Below, piece after piece: positions 16,316 to 27,037 of a stretch of 64,000 bases of DNA. The notes under the pieces were generated by a model. It was given only the letters and a program-made list of their open reading frames with translations, did no database searches and was not told the DNA's origin. Made by a program: the position numbers and the translations under genes. The DNA comes from Methylocystis bryophila. GTDB taxonomy: Bacteria > Pseudomonadota > Alphaproteobacteria > Rhizobiales > Beijerinckiaceae. The DNA lies in contig NZ_AP027149.1 of NCBI RefSeq assembly GCF_027925445.1, positions 3,608,501 through 3,672,500 on the forward strand, in the 5' to 3' direction. How positions within the stretch are numbered: position 1 is the first letter of the stretch; each line of letters opens with the position of its first letter.

Positions 16316-18004
16316 ATGAAAACGAAGGTGTCCTTGGTCGCGCTCGCGACTGCCCTCTCGATCGGATCGGCCTTCGCGGCCGACCTCCCCAGCACAAAGG
16401 GACCGGCGTTTGTCCCGCCGCCCCCGCCCCTCCTGTGGACCGGCTTTTATGTCGGCGTCAACGGCGGCTATGGCGGCGGCGGCAATGACTTTACCTCATC
16501 AGACTTCAGCCCCAGCGGCGGGGTCGGTGTCGGGACATCAAACGGGACGGCTCGGACCGGCGGCGCTTTGGTCGGTGGCCAGATCGGATACAATTATGAG
16601 CTGTCCAACCAATTGGTGCTGGGCGGCGAAGTCGATATCGACTGGGCTGATCGGGCTTCCAGTAGCAACAGCAACTCCAACACCGCAATTTCCGGGGGAG
16701 AATTTCCCTCCCAATTGAATATTGGAGGCGACTTTCACAACGTGGGCCTGGATTGGCTGGGAACAGCTCGCCTGCGCGTCGGTTACGATCTGGGGTGCTT
16801 CCTGCCCTATATCACGGGCGGCGTCGCCTTCGGCGGGTTGAGCAGCAATAATAGCACCTGGGCTACGTCTGCCTCCACCGACGGCGGCAGCATCTCCACG
16901 GGAAGCGCTTCCGGTTCAACCACCTCGGTAGGCTGGGCCGCCGGCGCCGGCCTCGAATTTCTGATCAGCAATACTTGGTCCGTAAAGGCCGAATACCTGT
17001 ACACTCAACTTGGCAGCGTGACTCAGACTGGAGCAACCATCAGCGCGCCTGTAGGATTTGCCGGGCCTGGAGGCGTGGCCTTCCAGACGCAGACAAACCG
17101 CGACTTCGGCACGCATTCGGTGCGCGTCGGCCTGAACTATCACTTCAACACCGTGGCCACCGCGCCGGTCCTCGCGGCCGCTCCGATCCTGGCGGCCGAT
17201 CTCCCCAGCACAAAAGGGCCAGTGCTTGTCCCACCGCCTCCGGCCCTCCTATGGACGGGGTTTTACGTCGGCGTTAACGGCGGCTACGGCGGCGGCAACA
17301 ATGACGTCACAGTCACCGCGTTGGGCGTCTCCGGTCCTCAGGTCTTCAGCGGAACACAGATTGGCGTGGATCGGACCGGCGGCGCTTTGGTCGGCGGGCA
17401 GATCGGATACAATTACGAATTGTCCAGTCGGTTGGTGCTGGGGGGCGAAGTCGATATCGACTGGGCTGATCCAGCGACCAACACGAACAGCAACTCCAAC
17501 AACGCAAGCTCAGGGGCAGGGTTTTCCAGCGTAGGTATTGGAGGCGACGTTAATAACGTGGGTCTGGATTGGCTGGGAACAGCGCGCCTGCGCCTCGGTT
17601 ATGATCTGGGCCGCCTCCTGCCCTATATCACCGGCGGCGTCGCCTTCGGCGGGTTGAGCAGCAATAGCAGGAGCTGGGCCGCGAGCGCCTCCGGCTTGAG
17701 TGGCGCTGTGGCTGCTGGAAGCGCCTCCGGTTCTACGACTTCGGCGGGCTGGGCCGCCGGCGCTGGCGTCGAATATCTGATCAGCAACAACTGGTCGGTG
17801 AAAGCCGAATACCTATACACACAACTTGGCAGCGTGACCCAGACCGGAGCAAGTATCGAGGCCATCGTGGGGCCTTTCGCCGGGCCTCCGTCCCTCCTCT
17901 TCTCAACGCAAACAAACCGCGACTTCGGCACTCATTCGGTGCGCGCCGGCCTGAACTATCACTTCAGCACCGCCGCCGCCGCCCCGATCTTCGCCAACTA
18001 TTGA
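16316..18004 (+). CDS. Tandem double-barrel Omp25/Omp31-like outer-membrane protein
   Basis: A 562-residue exported protein made of two copies of an Omp25/Omp31-like eight-stranded barrel. After a signal peptide (1-21, ending GSAFA), copy 1 (about 22-280) starts ADLPSTKGP and copy 2 (about 294-562) repeats the same words, followed in both by LLWTGFYVGVNGGYGGG. Both copies end in FGTHSVRxGLNYHF, the C-terminal barrel strand. The joint reads PVLAAAPILAADLPS, resembling the end of a signal peptide, as if a duplicated gene had fused in frame. Rhizobial relatives usually have one barrel of 220-280 residues. Confidence 0.85.
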   Translation: MKTKVSLVALATALSIGSAFAADLPSTKGPAFVPPPPPLLWTGFYVGVNGGYGGGGNDFTSSDFSPSGGVGVGTSNGTARTGGALVGGQIGYNYELSNQLVLGGEVDIDWADRASSSNSNSNTAISGGEFPSQLNIGGDFHNVGLDWLGTARLRVGYDLGCFLPYITGGVAFGGLSSNNSTWATSASTDGGSISTGSASGSTTSVGWAAGAGLEFLISNTWSVKAEYLYTQLGSVTQTGATISAPVGFAGPGGVAFQTQTNRDFGTHSVRVGLNYHFNTVATAPVLAAAPILAADLPSTKGPVLVPPPPALLWTGFYVGVNGGYGGGNNDVTVTALGVSGPQVFSGTQIGVDRTGGALVGGQIGYNYELSSRLVLGGEVDIDWADPATNTNSNSNNASSGAGFSSVGIGGDVNNVGLDWLGTARLRLGYDLGRLLPYITGGVAFGGLSSNSRSWAASASGLSGAVAAGSASGSTTSAGWAAGAGVEYLISNNWSVKAEYLYTQLGSVTQTGASIEAIVGPFAGPPSLLFSTQTNRDFGTHSVRAGLNYHFSTAAAAPIFANY

Positions 18005-18134
18005 TCTCTCTGCGATAGAAGTTGCCGCCCGCAACGGAAGCGAGCGATGGAAGCCCAGCCCCTGTGGCCGGACTTATCCCGTGCCGTCAGCCATGCTCCC
18101 GCCGTCAGAAGAGGAAGCGGATTCATGCGAGCCA

Positions 18135-18797
18135 TTACTCCGCTTTCTGGCCCAGCGCGCTTTTGATCAGCTTCACGGCGTCTTCCGAGTCCCACACGGC
18201 GGGACCGGACATGCGACCGATCTCGCAGCCGGCCGGGTCGATCAGGAAGGTCGTGGGCAAGCCGGTGAGTCCGCCCGTCTGGCGCAGCCGGAAGAAGACC
18301 TCGGCCTTGGGGTCCGAATAGAACTTCAGCGCGCCCACCCCGAGTTCCGAAAGCAGAGCCTTGGGCTTTTCCAGATGCGAGGTGTCGACATTGATGGCGA
18401 CGACCTCGAAGGACGGAGAGCCGAGCTGTTGTTGCAGCCGGTTCAACGCGGGCATTTCGGCGCGGCAAGGCACGCACCAGGCGGCCCAGACGTTGAGCAG
18501 CAACGTCTTGCCCTTGAAGGCCGCGACATCGAGCGGCGCGCCGTCGGGTCCGTTGAAGCTCAAGGCCGGAAAGGGCTCCGGATCCGCGGCGACATTGAGC
18601 GCGGCGACCTCGCCTTTGGCGAGCGGTGCAAGGGCTGCGGCGAGCGGCTTTGCCGCGGCGCAGACTTGCGAACCGGCTTTCTTGCGGCTCTCCCCGCCCT
18701 TCACGTATAGAAGCGCCGCGACGCTGACGATCGCCAGGGCGGCGAAGGCGAAGGTAATGCGGTGACGCGTTAGAGCCGAAGGCTCAGGCTCGCTCAT
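18135..18797 (-). CDS. tlpA: Membrane-anchored thioredoxin-like protein TlpA
   Basis: A 220-residue periplasmic thiol reductant. Residues 15-34 form the membrane anchor (ITFAFAALAIVSVAALLYV); the thioredoxin fold follows with the active site WAAWCVPCRAEMPALN near residue 115 and the cis-Pro loop GLTGLPTTFLID. In Bradyrhizobium TlpA reduces proteins needed for CuA assembly of cytochrome oxidase and is encoded divergently from argH, as here (39-base gap). The start at MSEPEPSALT gives the family length; a longer frame upstream runs antisense into argH and is rejected. Confidence 0.93.
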   Translation of the reverse strand: MSEPEPSALTRHRITFAFAALAIVSVAALLYVKGGESRKKAGSQVCAAAKPLAAALAPLAKGEVAALNVAADPEPFPALSFNGPDGAPLDVAAFKGKTLLLNVWAAWCVPCRAEMPALNRLQQQLGSPSFEVVAINVDTSHLEKPKALLSELGVGALKFYSDPKAEVFFRLRQTGGLTGLPTTFLIDPAGCEIGRMSGPAVWDSEDAVKLIKSALGQKAE

Positions 18798-18836
18798 CGT
18801 TTTCAGCTCCCAGGTGGACGCCGCGGAAAGGGCGAT

Positions 18837-20216
18837 ATGACCAGCAAAATCTGGGGTGGACGTTTCAGTGACGCGGCGGACGCCGTTCTGGACGCGATCA
18901 ACGTCTCGATCGACTTCGACCAGCGCCTGTGGACCCAGGACATAGAGGCGTCCAAGGCCCATGTCGCGATGCTCGCCGCACAAGGCGTCGTCACGCACGC
19001 GGACGCTGAGCGCATCACAAACGGCCTCGCGCAGATCGAGGACGAAATCCGCTCCGGCGTCTTTGTTTTTTCCCGCGGGCTCGAAGACATTCACATGAAT
19101 GTCGAGTCGCGGCTTGCCGAGATCGTTGGCCCCGTCGCCGGCCGCCTCCATACGGCGCGCTCGCGAAACGATCAAGTCGCGACAGATTTTCGCTTATATA
19201 TCCGCGACTTCGTCGATCAGCTCGACGCGGCGCTGCTCGATTTGCAGCGCGCGCTCGCCGAACGCGCGCTCGCGGAAGCCGCGACCGTGATGCCGGGCTT
19301 TACTCACCTCCAATCGGCCCAGCCCGTGACTTTCGGCCATCATCTGCTGGCCTATGTCGAGATGATCGCGCGCGATCGAGGACGCTTCCACGACGCACGC
19401 GAGCGGCTGAACGAATCGCCCCTTGGCGCCGCGGCGCTCGCCGGCACCTCTTTTCCGATCGATCGCGAAATGACGGCCAAAGCCTTGCGGTTTGCGCGCC
19501 CGACAGCGAATTCGATCGACAGCGTTTCGGATCGCGACTTCGTGCTGGAGACGCTCTCCGCCGCGTCCATCTGCGCCATGCATCTTTCGCGCTTCGCCGA
19601 AGAGATCGTGCTCTGGACAACGCCGCAGTTTGGCTTCGTCGGACTCTCCGACAAGTTCACGACGGGCTCCTCGATCATGCCGCAAAAGCGCAATCCTGAC
19701 GCGGCCGAGCTGGTGCGCGGCAAGACAGGGCGGATCTTTGGGGCGCTGCAAGCGCTCCTCGTCGTGATGAAAGGCCTGCCCCTCGCCTATTCCAAGGATA
19801 TGCAAGAGGACAAGGAGGGCGCCTTCGACGCGCTCGACTCGCTCGCGCTCTGCGTCGCGGCGGTCGCCGGCATGACGCGCGACATGACAGTCGATCGCAA
19901 TGCGATGCGCGCGGCGGCCGGCGCGGGCTACGCGACCGCGACCGACCTCGCCGACTGGCTGGTGCGCGCGGCCGGCTTGCCCTTCCGCGAAGCGCACCAC
20001 GTGACCGGGCGCCTCGTCGCGCTCGCCGCCGCGCGCGGCGTCGGGCTCGAGGCGCTCGCGCTCGAGGATCTCACGGCGGTCGATCCTCGCATCACTCCGG
20101 AGGTCTTCGAGGTGCTGGGGGTCGACAAGTCCGTCGAGAGCCGGACGAGCTATGGCGGCGCGGCGCCCAAAAACGTGCGCGAGCAGGCGCAGGCCTGGCT
20201 GCAACGGCTTGCATAA
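18837..20216 (+). CDS. argH: Argininosuccinate lyase
   Basis: A 459-residue cytosolic enzyme, full length. It cleaves argininosuccinate to arginine and fumarate, the last step of arginine synthesis. The opening SKIWGGRFSDAADAV, the substrate loop SRNDQVATDFRLYIRD, the TPQFGFVGLSDKFTTG segment and the superfamily signature GSSIMPQKRNPDAAEL (catalytic Ser at the start of this loop) are all present. Divergent from tlpA. The usual lysA neighbour of Rhizobiales is not next door; an EAL-domain gene follows instead. Confidence 0.97.
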   Translation: MTSKIWGGRFSDAADAVLDAINVSIDFDQRLWTQDIEASKAHVAMLAAQGVVTHADAERITNGLAQIEDEIRSGVFVFSRGLEDIHMNVESRLAEIVGPVAGRLHTARSRNDQVATDFRLYIRDFVDQLDAALLDLQRALAERALAEAATVMPGFTHLQSAQPVTFGHHLLAYVEMIARDRGRFHDARERLNESPLGAAALAGTSFPIDREMTAKALRFARPTANSIDSVSDRDFVLETLSAASICAMHLSRFAEEIVLWTTPQFGFVGLSDKFTTGSSIMPQKRNPDAAELVRGKTGRIFGALQALLVVMKGLPLAYSKDMQEDKEGAFDALDSLALCVAAVAGMTRDMTVDRNAMRAAAGAGYATATDLADWLVRAAGLPFREAHHVTGRLVALAAARGVGLEALALEDLTAVDPRITPEVFEVLGVDKSVESRTSYGGAAPKNVREQAQAWLQRLA

Positions 20217-20346
20217 GGTCGAGGGGGGAGCTCGGCCGTTGATGGCTTGCGCGCGAAAGACCGGAATTGAGCTACCGAAATAACGGCTCCTTTACGCGCA
20301 AGTCCTAGCTTCGAGGCCTCGCCCTCCAGCGGTCCCAGGAAACACG

Positions 20347-22104
20347 ATGCAACTGCGCCACCCGACCCTTCACGGCGCCTCGGTTTGGGGCGACGAGGAA
20401 TTTCTCCTTCCGCCCCGCGTCGGCGTGGCGAGTCCTGCGCCGCCCCCGCCGACCGTCGTCCCCCATATCGAGACCGTGCTCAATTCCATAGGCGAGCTCG
20501 TTTATGTTTGGGATCTCGTCACGGATCGGATTTCCTGGACGGGAGATCTCCCCCGGACGCTCGGGTCGCTCGGCGAGGTCGATCTCTCCTCCGGCATCGC
20601 CTTCGGCGATCGCGTCTCGCCGGAAAGCGTCGTCTCCCGATATGAGGCGATCGTAAAATCCGACCACAGGGATGAAGGAGACGGCGTCCCCTATCAGCTC
20701 GTCTATGGGCTGCTGCAGCCGCGCGAGCTGGGGATTTCCGGTTCGGTGTGGGTCGAGGACACCGGGCGCTGGTATGGCGGCGCGGACGGTCGTCCCGCGC
20801 GTGCACAGGGCGTGCTGCGTGTCGTCACGGAGCGCCACAACGCCGAGCGGCTCCGCGCGCGTCACGCCCATATCGATTCGCTGACCGGCTTGCTCAACCG
20901 CTCGCATCTTTCCGAAAAGCTGCAGCGCCTCATCGAAGCGGCTGAACGCAGCCGCAAGCCTTTCGCGCTGCTTCTGGTGGGACTTGAAAATCTGTTCGCG
21001 CTCAATCGCAACTATGGTTACGACGCCGGCGACGAGGTCATCGCGGGGCTCGCGCGGCGTCTTTGCGCCAACATGCGCGCTTCCGACCTTCTCGCCCGGC
21101 ATGCGGGCAATAAGATCGCGATCGTCGCGCCCGAGTGCGACCTCGAACAGATGCAATCCATCGCCATGCGCCTGATCGACTGCGTAGCTGCAGAGCCTTT
21201 CGAAACGAAAGCGGGAGCGGTGCCCGCGACGATCCGCGTCGGCGGCGTGATTGGTCCGCGCCACGGCCGCTCGAGCCAAATGCTCTTCCAGCACGCCGAG
21301 GAAGCGCTCGACGCCGCCCGAGAGAGCTCCAGCGCGCGCTTTTCCGCTTTCAGCCCGTCCCTCGCCCGCGGGCATCAGCGGATGCAAGCCTTGAGCGTCG
21401 CCGAGAGCATCGTCTCCGCGCTCGATGAGAACCGCGTCGAGCTCGCGCTCCAGCCCATCGTGCGCGCCAAGGACGGCGAGGCGGCCTTCTACGAGGCTCT
21501 CCTCAGGGTGCGGCTCGGCGACGGCTCTCTCGTGACGCCAGGATCGATCTTGCCGGTCGCCGAAAAGGCGGGGCTGGTTCGGCTGCTCGATCGGCGCGTC
21601 TTGGATCTGGCTCTGGAAAAGATGAGCGCCGATCCCCGCTTGCGGCTTTCCGTCAACGCCTCGCTCTCAACCCTGCTCGATCCGGAATGGCCCGACCGTC
21701 TCGCCCGCGCCTTGGAGATGCGACAAGGCGTCGCGGAGCGGCTGACGATCGAGATTACCGAGACCAGCATGATCGAGGATATCGAGACGACTGGCCATGT
21801 CGTCGCCTCATGCAAGCGGCTCGGGATCAAGATGGCGATGGACGATTTTGGCTCCGGTCACACCTCCTTCCGCAATCTGCGGGCGATGGCCTTCGATCTC
21901 GTCAAGATCGACGGCGCCTTCATCCGCAACATCGTCAATTCAGAGGATGACCGCTTCTTCGCGCGCACGCTGACTGCGCTCGCCCATCATTTGAAGCTCG
22001 AGATCGTCGCCGAATGGGTCGAGGACGAGGCGACGGCGGCCATGCTGCGCGAGTGGGGCGTCGATTACTTCCAGGGCGCCTTCTTCGGAAGCGCGGAAGG
22101 CTGA
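20347..22104 (+). CDS. PAS-like/degenerate GGDEF/EAL cyclic-di-GMP phosphodiesterase
   Basis: A 585-residue signalling protein without transmembrane segments. Residues 40-165 resemble a PAS sensor (TVLNSIGELVYVWDL). Residues 170-330 are a GGDEF domain that has lost its catalytic site: the signature loop reads RHAGNKIAIV instead of R-x-GGDEF. Residues 345-585 are an EAL domain with intact motifs FYEALLRVR, ITETSMIED, MAMDDFGSGHTS, DLVKIDGAFI and VAEWVEDE, so c-di-GMP hydrolysis is expected, possibly regulated by the dead GGDEF domain. Monocistronic, converging on phaR. Confidence 0.9.
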   Translation: MQLRHPTLHGASVWGDEEFLLPPRVGVASPAPPPPTVVPHIETVLNSIGELVYVWDLVTDRISWTGDLPRTLGSLGEVDLSSGIAFGDRVSPESVVSRYEAIVKSDHRDEGDGVPYQLVYGLLQPRELGISGSVWVEDTGRWYGGADGRPARAQGVLRVVTERHNAERLRARHAHIDSLTGLLNRSHLSEKLQRLIEAAERSRKPFALLLVGLENLFALNRNYGYDAGDEVIAGLARRLCANMRASDLLARHAGNKIAIVAPECDLEQMQSIAMRLIDCVAAEPFETKAGAVPATIRVGGVIGPRHGRSSQMLFQHAEEALDAARESSSARFSAFSPSLARGHQRMQALSVAESIVSALDENRVELALQPIVRAKDGEAAFYEALLRVRLGDGSLVTPGSILPVAEKAGLVRLLDRRVLDLALEKMSADPRLRLSVNASLSTLLDPEWPDRLARALEMRQGVAERLTIEITETSMIEDIETTGHVVASCKRLGIKMAMDDFGSGHTSFRNLRAMAFDLVKIDGAFIRNIVNSEDDRFFARTLTALAHHLKLEIVAEWVEDEATAAMLREWGVDYFQGAFFGSAEG

Positions 22105-22141
22105 GCAGGCTGAGGCGCTTTCTCGCAGGGGCTGCGGCGCG

Positions 22142-22759
22142 CTAACTCGCCGAGCCGCTGAGCTTGTCCACCTTCTGGTTCAACTCCGCGAGCTGGCGTT
22201 TCAATTCGTCCACCTCGGTCAGCGACGTGGCAGCGGCCGACTCCTCGCCATCAGTGCGGAGGGGGGCGCCGCCCTCGATTGCGACGCCGAACGGATTGAG
22301 GATGCTGAGCGCCTGGCGAAACACCGCCATGTTCTTCCTCGTCTGCTCCTCCATCGCGGCGAAGGCCTGTCGGGTCGGCTCGCCAAAGGGGCCGGCGACG
22401 CCCAGCGCCGTATTGATCTGCTCGCGGAATTTCTGCTGATCGCGCGTGAACTTGTCGATCGAGAACTCGAGGTAGCTCGGCACCAGCATCTGCATGGAGT
22501 CGCCATAGAAGCGGATGAGCTGCCGCAAGAAGGAGATGGGCAGCAGGCTCTGCCCGTCCTTGGACTCCTGCTCGAAGATGATCTGCGCGAGGACGGAGCG
22601 CGTGATGTCCTCCCCAGTCTTGGCGTCGCTCACGACAAAGTCCTCGCCCCGCTTGACCATGGCGGCGAGGTCCTCGAGCGTGACGTAAGTGCTCGTGCCC
22701 GTGTCGTAGAGGCGGCGGTTTGCGTATTTCTTGATCGTGGTAGGCTTCTGCTCAGTCAT
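22142..22759 (-). CDS. phaR: Polyhydroxyalkanoate synthesis repressor PhaR
   Basis: A 205-residue regulator. The N-terminal PHB/PHA accumulation regulator DNA-binding domain is clear: TTIKKYANRRLYDTGTSTYV, then LEDLAAMVKRGEDFVVSDAK and ITRSVLAQIIFEQESK. The C-terminal half is helical, rich in Gln/Glu, and binds PHB or phasins in known relatives. PhaR represses phasin and PHB genes until polymer titrates it. It is divergent from phaA across about 250 bases that probably hold its operator. Start at 22759 (MTEQKP); an in-frame ATG at 22771 is possible. Confidence 0.95.
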   Translation of the reverse strand: MTEQKPTTIKKYANRRLYDTGTSTYVTLEDLAAMVKRGEDFVVSDAKTGEDITRSVLAQIIFEQESKDGQSLLPISFLRQLIRFYGDSMQMLVPSYLEFSIDKFTRDQQKFREQINTALGVAGPFGEPTRQAFAAMEEQTRKNMAVFRQALSILNPFGVAIEGGAPLRTDGEESAAATSLTEVDELKRQLAELNQKVDKLSGSAS

Positions 22760-23012
22760 GAGGCGCGCCAATGCTTCCGTCTAGGACGCCGCAGCCGCCC
22801 GCGCAGCGACGCAAAGACGCCGTCCCGGTTCAGGAGATACGCACAATTCGCGGCCTGCGGCAATATTTTCGTCGGCAACGGCTTTCGCTCCGGGCCAAAC
22901 CATGCAAAACGACCGAGCGCGTCGCGCCTCATCCCGCGAGGCGCGAGGATGGCCCGATGGCTCCGCAGCCCGGGCCGGCCTCGCTAAGAGGCCAGTTTTC
23001 GAGGAGAGGATC

Positions 23013-24188
<1,176 letters not shown>

Positions 24189-24279
24189 GAAGCGAAGGGC
24201 GATGGGCGAGCAGCGAATTAAAGATTCCGGCTCGCCGCTCGCCGTCCAAGAAACTTATTCATAAGAGGGAGAACCCATA

Positions 24280-25005
24280 GTGAGCAGAACAGCGGTTGTG
24301 ACCGGCGGCACGCGCGGCATCGGCGAGGCCATTTCCAAGGCGCTCAAGGCGGCGGGCTACAAGGTCGCCGCGACCTACGCCGGCAATGACGAGGCCGCGA
24401 AGAAGTTCAAGGAAGAGACCGGCATCGCCGTCTTCAAATTCGACGTCTCGAACTACGACGCCTGCGTGGCGGGGATCGCGGCGATCGAGAAGGAGCTCGG
24501 CCCCGTCGAAATCCTCGTCAACAACGCCGGCATCACCAAGGACGGGCTGTTCCACAAGATGACGCTGGAGCAATGGAACGCCGTCATCGGCACCAATCTC
24601 AACTCGCTCTTCAACGTCACGCGCCCGGTCATCAATGGCATGCGCGACCGCGGCTTCGGGCGCATCATCGTGATTTCCTCGATCAACGGCCAGAAGGGCC
24701 AGGCCGGACAAACCAACTATTCGGCCTCGAAGGCCGGAGACATCGGCTTCGTGAAAGCGCTGGCGCAGGAATCCGCATCGAAGGGCGTCACCGTCAACGC
24801 GATCGCGCCCGGCTATATCGCGACCGAGATGGTGAAGGCCGTGCCGCAGGAAATCCTCGACAAGAACATCATTCCGCATATTGCGGTGAAGCGCTTGGGC
24901 GAGCCCGAGGAAATCGCCCGCGCCGTGGTGTTCCTGGCCTCCGACGACGCCGGCTTCATCACCGGCTCGACGCTGACGATCAACGGCGGTCAATATATGA
25001 CCTAA
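24280..25005 (+). CDS. phaB: Acetoacetyl-CoA reductase PhaB
   Basis: A 241-residue short-chain dehydrogenase that reduces acetoacetyl-CoA to (R)-3-hydroxybutyryl-CoA with NADPH. Features: cofactor loop VTGGTRGIGEAIS, NNAGITKDGLFHKM, catalytic Ser in VISSINGQKGQ, the YSASKAGDIGF Tyr/Lys pair, and the C-terminal GSTLTINGGQYM. It uses a GTG start with GAGGGAGAA upstream. It follows phaA on the same strand; the polymerase phaC is not in this window. Confidence 0.95.
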   Translation: MSRTAVVTGGTRGIGEAISKALKAAGYKVAATYAGNDEAAKKFKEETGIAVFKFDVSNYDACVAGIAAIEKELGPVEILVNNAGITKDGLFHKMTLEQWNAVIGTNLNSLFNVTRPVINGMRDRGFGRIIVISSINGQKGQAGQTNYSASKAGDIGFVKALAQESASKGVTVNAIAPGYIATEMVKAVPQEILDKNIIPHIAVKRLGEPEEIARAVVFLASDDAGFITGSTLTINGGQYMT

Positions 25006-25028
25006 GGCCGAGCCGGAAGGGTTCGAGG

Positions 25029-25469
25029 ATGCTCGGCGCAAAAAACCTGCTGGCGATTCTGGCGCTGACCATGGCGCTGGCGGTCATATTCTTCTCCGGG
25101 CGCTACTATGCGAGCTTGCGTCCGGAGAAGGAGGATCTCGGCGAGATCTCGCTCGCGCTGGAGCGCGAGGCCGAGGAGCTCAACGCCACCCTGCCCGAGA
25201 TGGTCAGCGAGAATGTGCGGCTCGACAAGGCGACGACCGGGCCGGGCAACGCCCTCACTTATTTCTATACGATCGTCGACGAAAGCGAAGCCAATGCGAT
25301 CGCCTCCGACATCAGAAGGACGGACAAGCTCAGAAAGCAACTGCTCGAGCGCGTCTGCACGATGATGCCGGAGTATCGGGAGCGCGGCACGATCGTCGGC
25401 TATACGTTGAGGAACCCGGCAGGCTCGACGATTGCAGAAATCTCGGTCAATCCGCGAGACTGCTCGTAG
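25029..25469 (+). CDS. Hypothetical membrane-anchored periplasmic protein downstream of phaB
   Basis: A 146-residue protein not recognised as a named family. Residues 6-24 (NLLAILALTMALAVIFFSG) form one membrane anchor; the rest is hydrophilic with a helical, Glu-rich stretch (30-60) and a compact C-terminal part containing two Cys (RVCTMMPEYRERG and the near-terminal PRDCS), which could form a disulfide if periplasmic. It begins 23 bases after phaB with GAGG before the ATG and may belong to the pha operon. The downstream decarboxylase starts 12 bases later. Function unknown. Confidence 0.7.
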   Translation: MLGAKNLLAILALTMALAVIFFSGRYYASLRPEKEDLGEISLALEREAEELNATLPEMVSENVRLDKATTGPGNALTYFYTIVDESEANAIASDIRRTDKLRKQLLERVCTMMPEYRERGTIVGYTLRNPAGSTIAEISVNPRDCS

Positions 25470-25481
25470 GGCGGGCGCTTC

Positions 25482-27029
25482 GTGACGAAGACCCCGCCAA
25501 AGCAGCAGGGCGCCGCCCGCAACCTCGATCCGCAGGATTGGGACGCGTTCCGGGACGAGGCGCATCGCGCGCTCGATGCGATCATCGACAATATTCGCGG
25601 GCTTCGCGATGGGCCGGTGTGGCGCCCTGCGAGCTCGGAAGCGCGCGCTTTTTTCCGTCGCGAGGCGCCGCGGGAAGGGCAAGCGCTCACCCGCACGCTT
25701 CAAGAGTTCGAGCGCTACGTCGCGCCCTTCTCGATGGGCAACCGACATCCGATGTTCATGGGCTGGGTTCAGGGCGCGGGGAGCCCGACCGGCATGGTCG
25801 CCGAAATGCTCGCGGCCGGGCTCAACGCCAATTGTGGCGGCCGCAACCACATCGGGCTCGACGTCGAGCGCCAAATTGCCCGATGGATGGCGCGCGCCTT
25901 CGGCTTTCCCGAGGACGCCTCGGGGATTTTCGTCACCGGCGCGTCCATGGCCAATTTCCTCGCGCTTCTCGTCGCCCGCCATCACGCGACGCAGCAATTG
26001 AACGTGCGGCTCAATGGGCTTGGCGCGCTGAAGACCACGCTCGTCGCTTACGCATCACGCGACGTGCATAATTGCGTGCGCCAGGCGATGGAGCTATCGG
26101 GCCTCGGCGCGCGGCATATGCGGCTGATCGCCTCGGACGAACGCCGGGCCATGCGCGTCGGGGATCTCGCCCATGCGATCGCCGCCGATCGCGCGGCCGG
26201 CTTGCAGCCGTTTCTCATCGTCGGCTCGGCCGGGACCGTGGACACGGGCGCGATCGACGACCTCGACGCGCTCGCCGATCTGGCGCGCGAGGAAGACGTG
26301 TGGTTCCACGTCGACGGCGCCTTCGGCGCGCTCGCCGCGCTGTCGGAGAAGCTCAGGCCCCTGCTCAAAGGCTTGGAGCGCGCCGACAGCATCGCCTTCG
26401 ATTTCCACAAATGGCTGCATGTCCCTTATGACGCCGGCTTCGTGCTGGTGCGCGATCCACAGGCGCATCTGGACGCCTTCAAATCGGATGCGGCCTATTT
26501 GACGCGCGCGCCGCGCGGACTCGCAGCCGGCGAAATCTGGCCCTGCGATCTCGGTCCCGATCTCTCGCGAGGATTCCGAGCGCTCAAGACCTGGTTCGCG
26601 ATCCAAACCTTCGGCGTGGACTTGCTTGGAGAGTGCATAGAGCGCACCTGCCGCCTGGCGAAAAAGCTCGAGGGGATGATCGAAGCCTCCGCAGATTTTT
26701 CGATGCGCGCGCCGGTCACGCTCAACATCGTCTGCTTCGGCGTTACGCAGGATCCCGAGGGCGCGCTCGCTTCCGAGATCGTCATGGCGCTGCACGAGAG
26801 CGGCGAAGCGGCGCCGTCGCTCACGATCTTCGACGGGACGCCTGCGATCCGCGCCGCCATTGTCAACCACCGCACGACGGAGGAAGACATCGACCGCTTC
26901 ATGGGACTGCTCAACGGCGAGCTCGCGCGGGCGCGCCAGAGGCTCGCCGCCGCTGACGCCAAAGCGCGCGCGCCGCAGCCCCGCGAGGCTCCGCGAGGAC
27001 CTGGGCGCACGCCGCTTTCACAAGATTGA
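25482..27029 (+). CDS. Pyridoxal-phosphate-dependent group II decarboxylase
   Basis: A 515-residue PLP enzyme of the aromatic-amino-acid/glutamate decarboxylase group. The pieces are in order: substrate-side HPMFMGWVQGAGSPTGMVAE, the PLP-phosphate loop GIFVTGASMANFLALL, the GTVDTGAIDDLDAL loop, VWFHVDGAFGA with the PLP-nitrogen Asp, and the Schiff-base lysine in DFHKWLHVPYDAGFVLV. The C-terminal 40 residues are Ala/Arg/Pro-rich and probably disordered. It uses a GTG start. Substrate cannot be read from sequence; aromatic amino acids or aspartate are options. Confidence 0.88.
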   Translation: MTKTPPKQQGAARNLDPQDWDAFRDEAHRALDAIIDNIRGLRDGPVWRPASSEARAFFRREAPREGQALTRTLQEFERYVAPFSMGNRHPMFMGWVQGAGSPTGMVAEMLAAGLNANCGGRNHIGLDVERQIARWMARAFGFPEDASGIFVTGASMANFLALLVARHHATQQLNVRLNGLGALKTTLVAYASRDVHNCVRQAMELSGLGARHMRLIASDERRAMRVGDLAHAIAADRAAGLQPFLIVGSAGTVDTGAIDDLDALADLAREEDVWFHVDGAFGALAALSEKLRPLLKGLERADSIAFDFHKWLHVPYDAGFVLVRDPQAHLDAFKSDAAYLTRAPRGLAAGEIWPCDLGPDLSRGFRALKTWFAIQTFGVDLLGECIERTCRLAKKLEGMIEASADFSMRAPVTLNIVCFGVTQDPEGALASEIVMALHESGEAAPSLTIFDGTPAIRAAIVNHRTTEEDIDRFMGLLNGELARARQRLAAADAKARAPQPREAPRGPGRTPLSQD

Positions 27030-27037
27030 ACAGCGGC

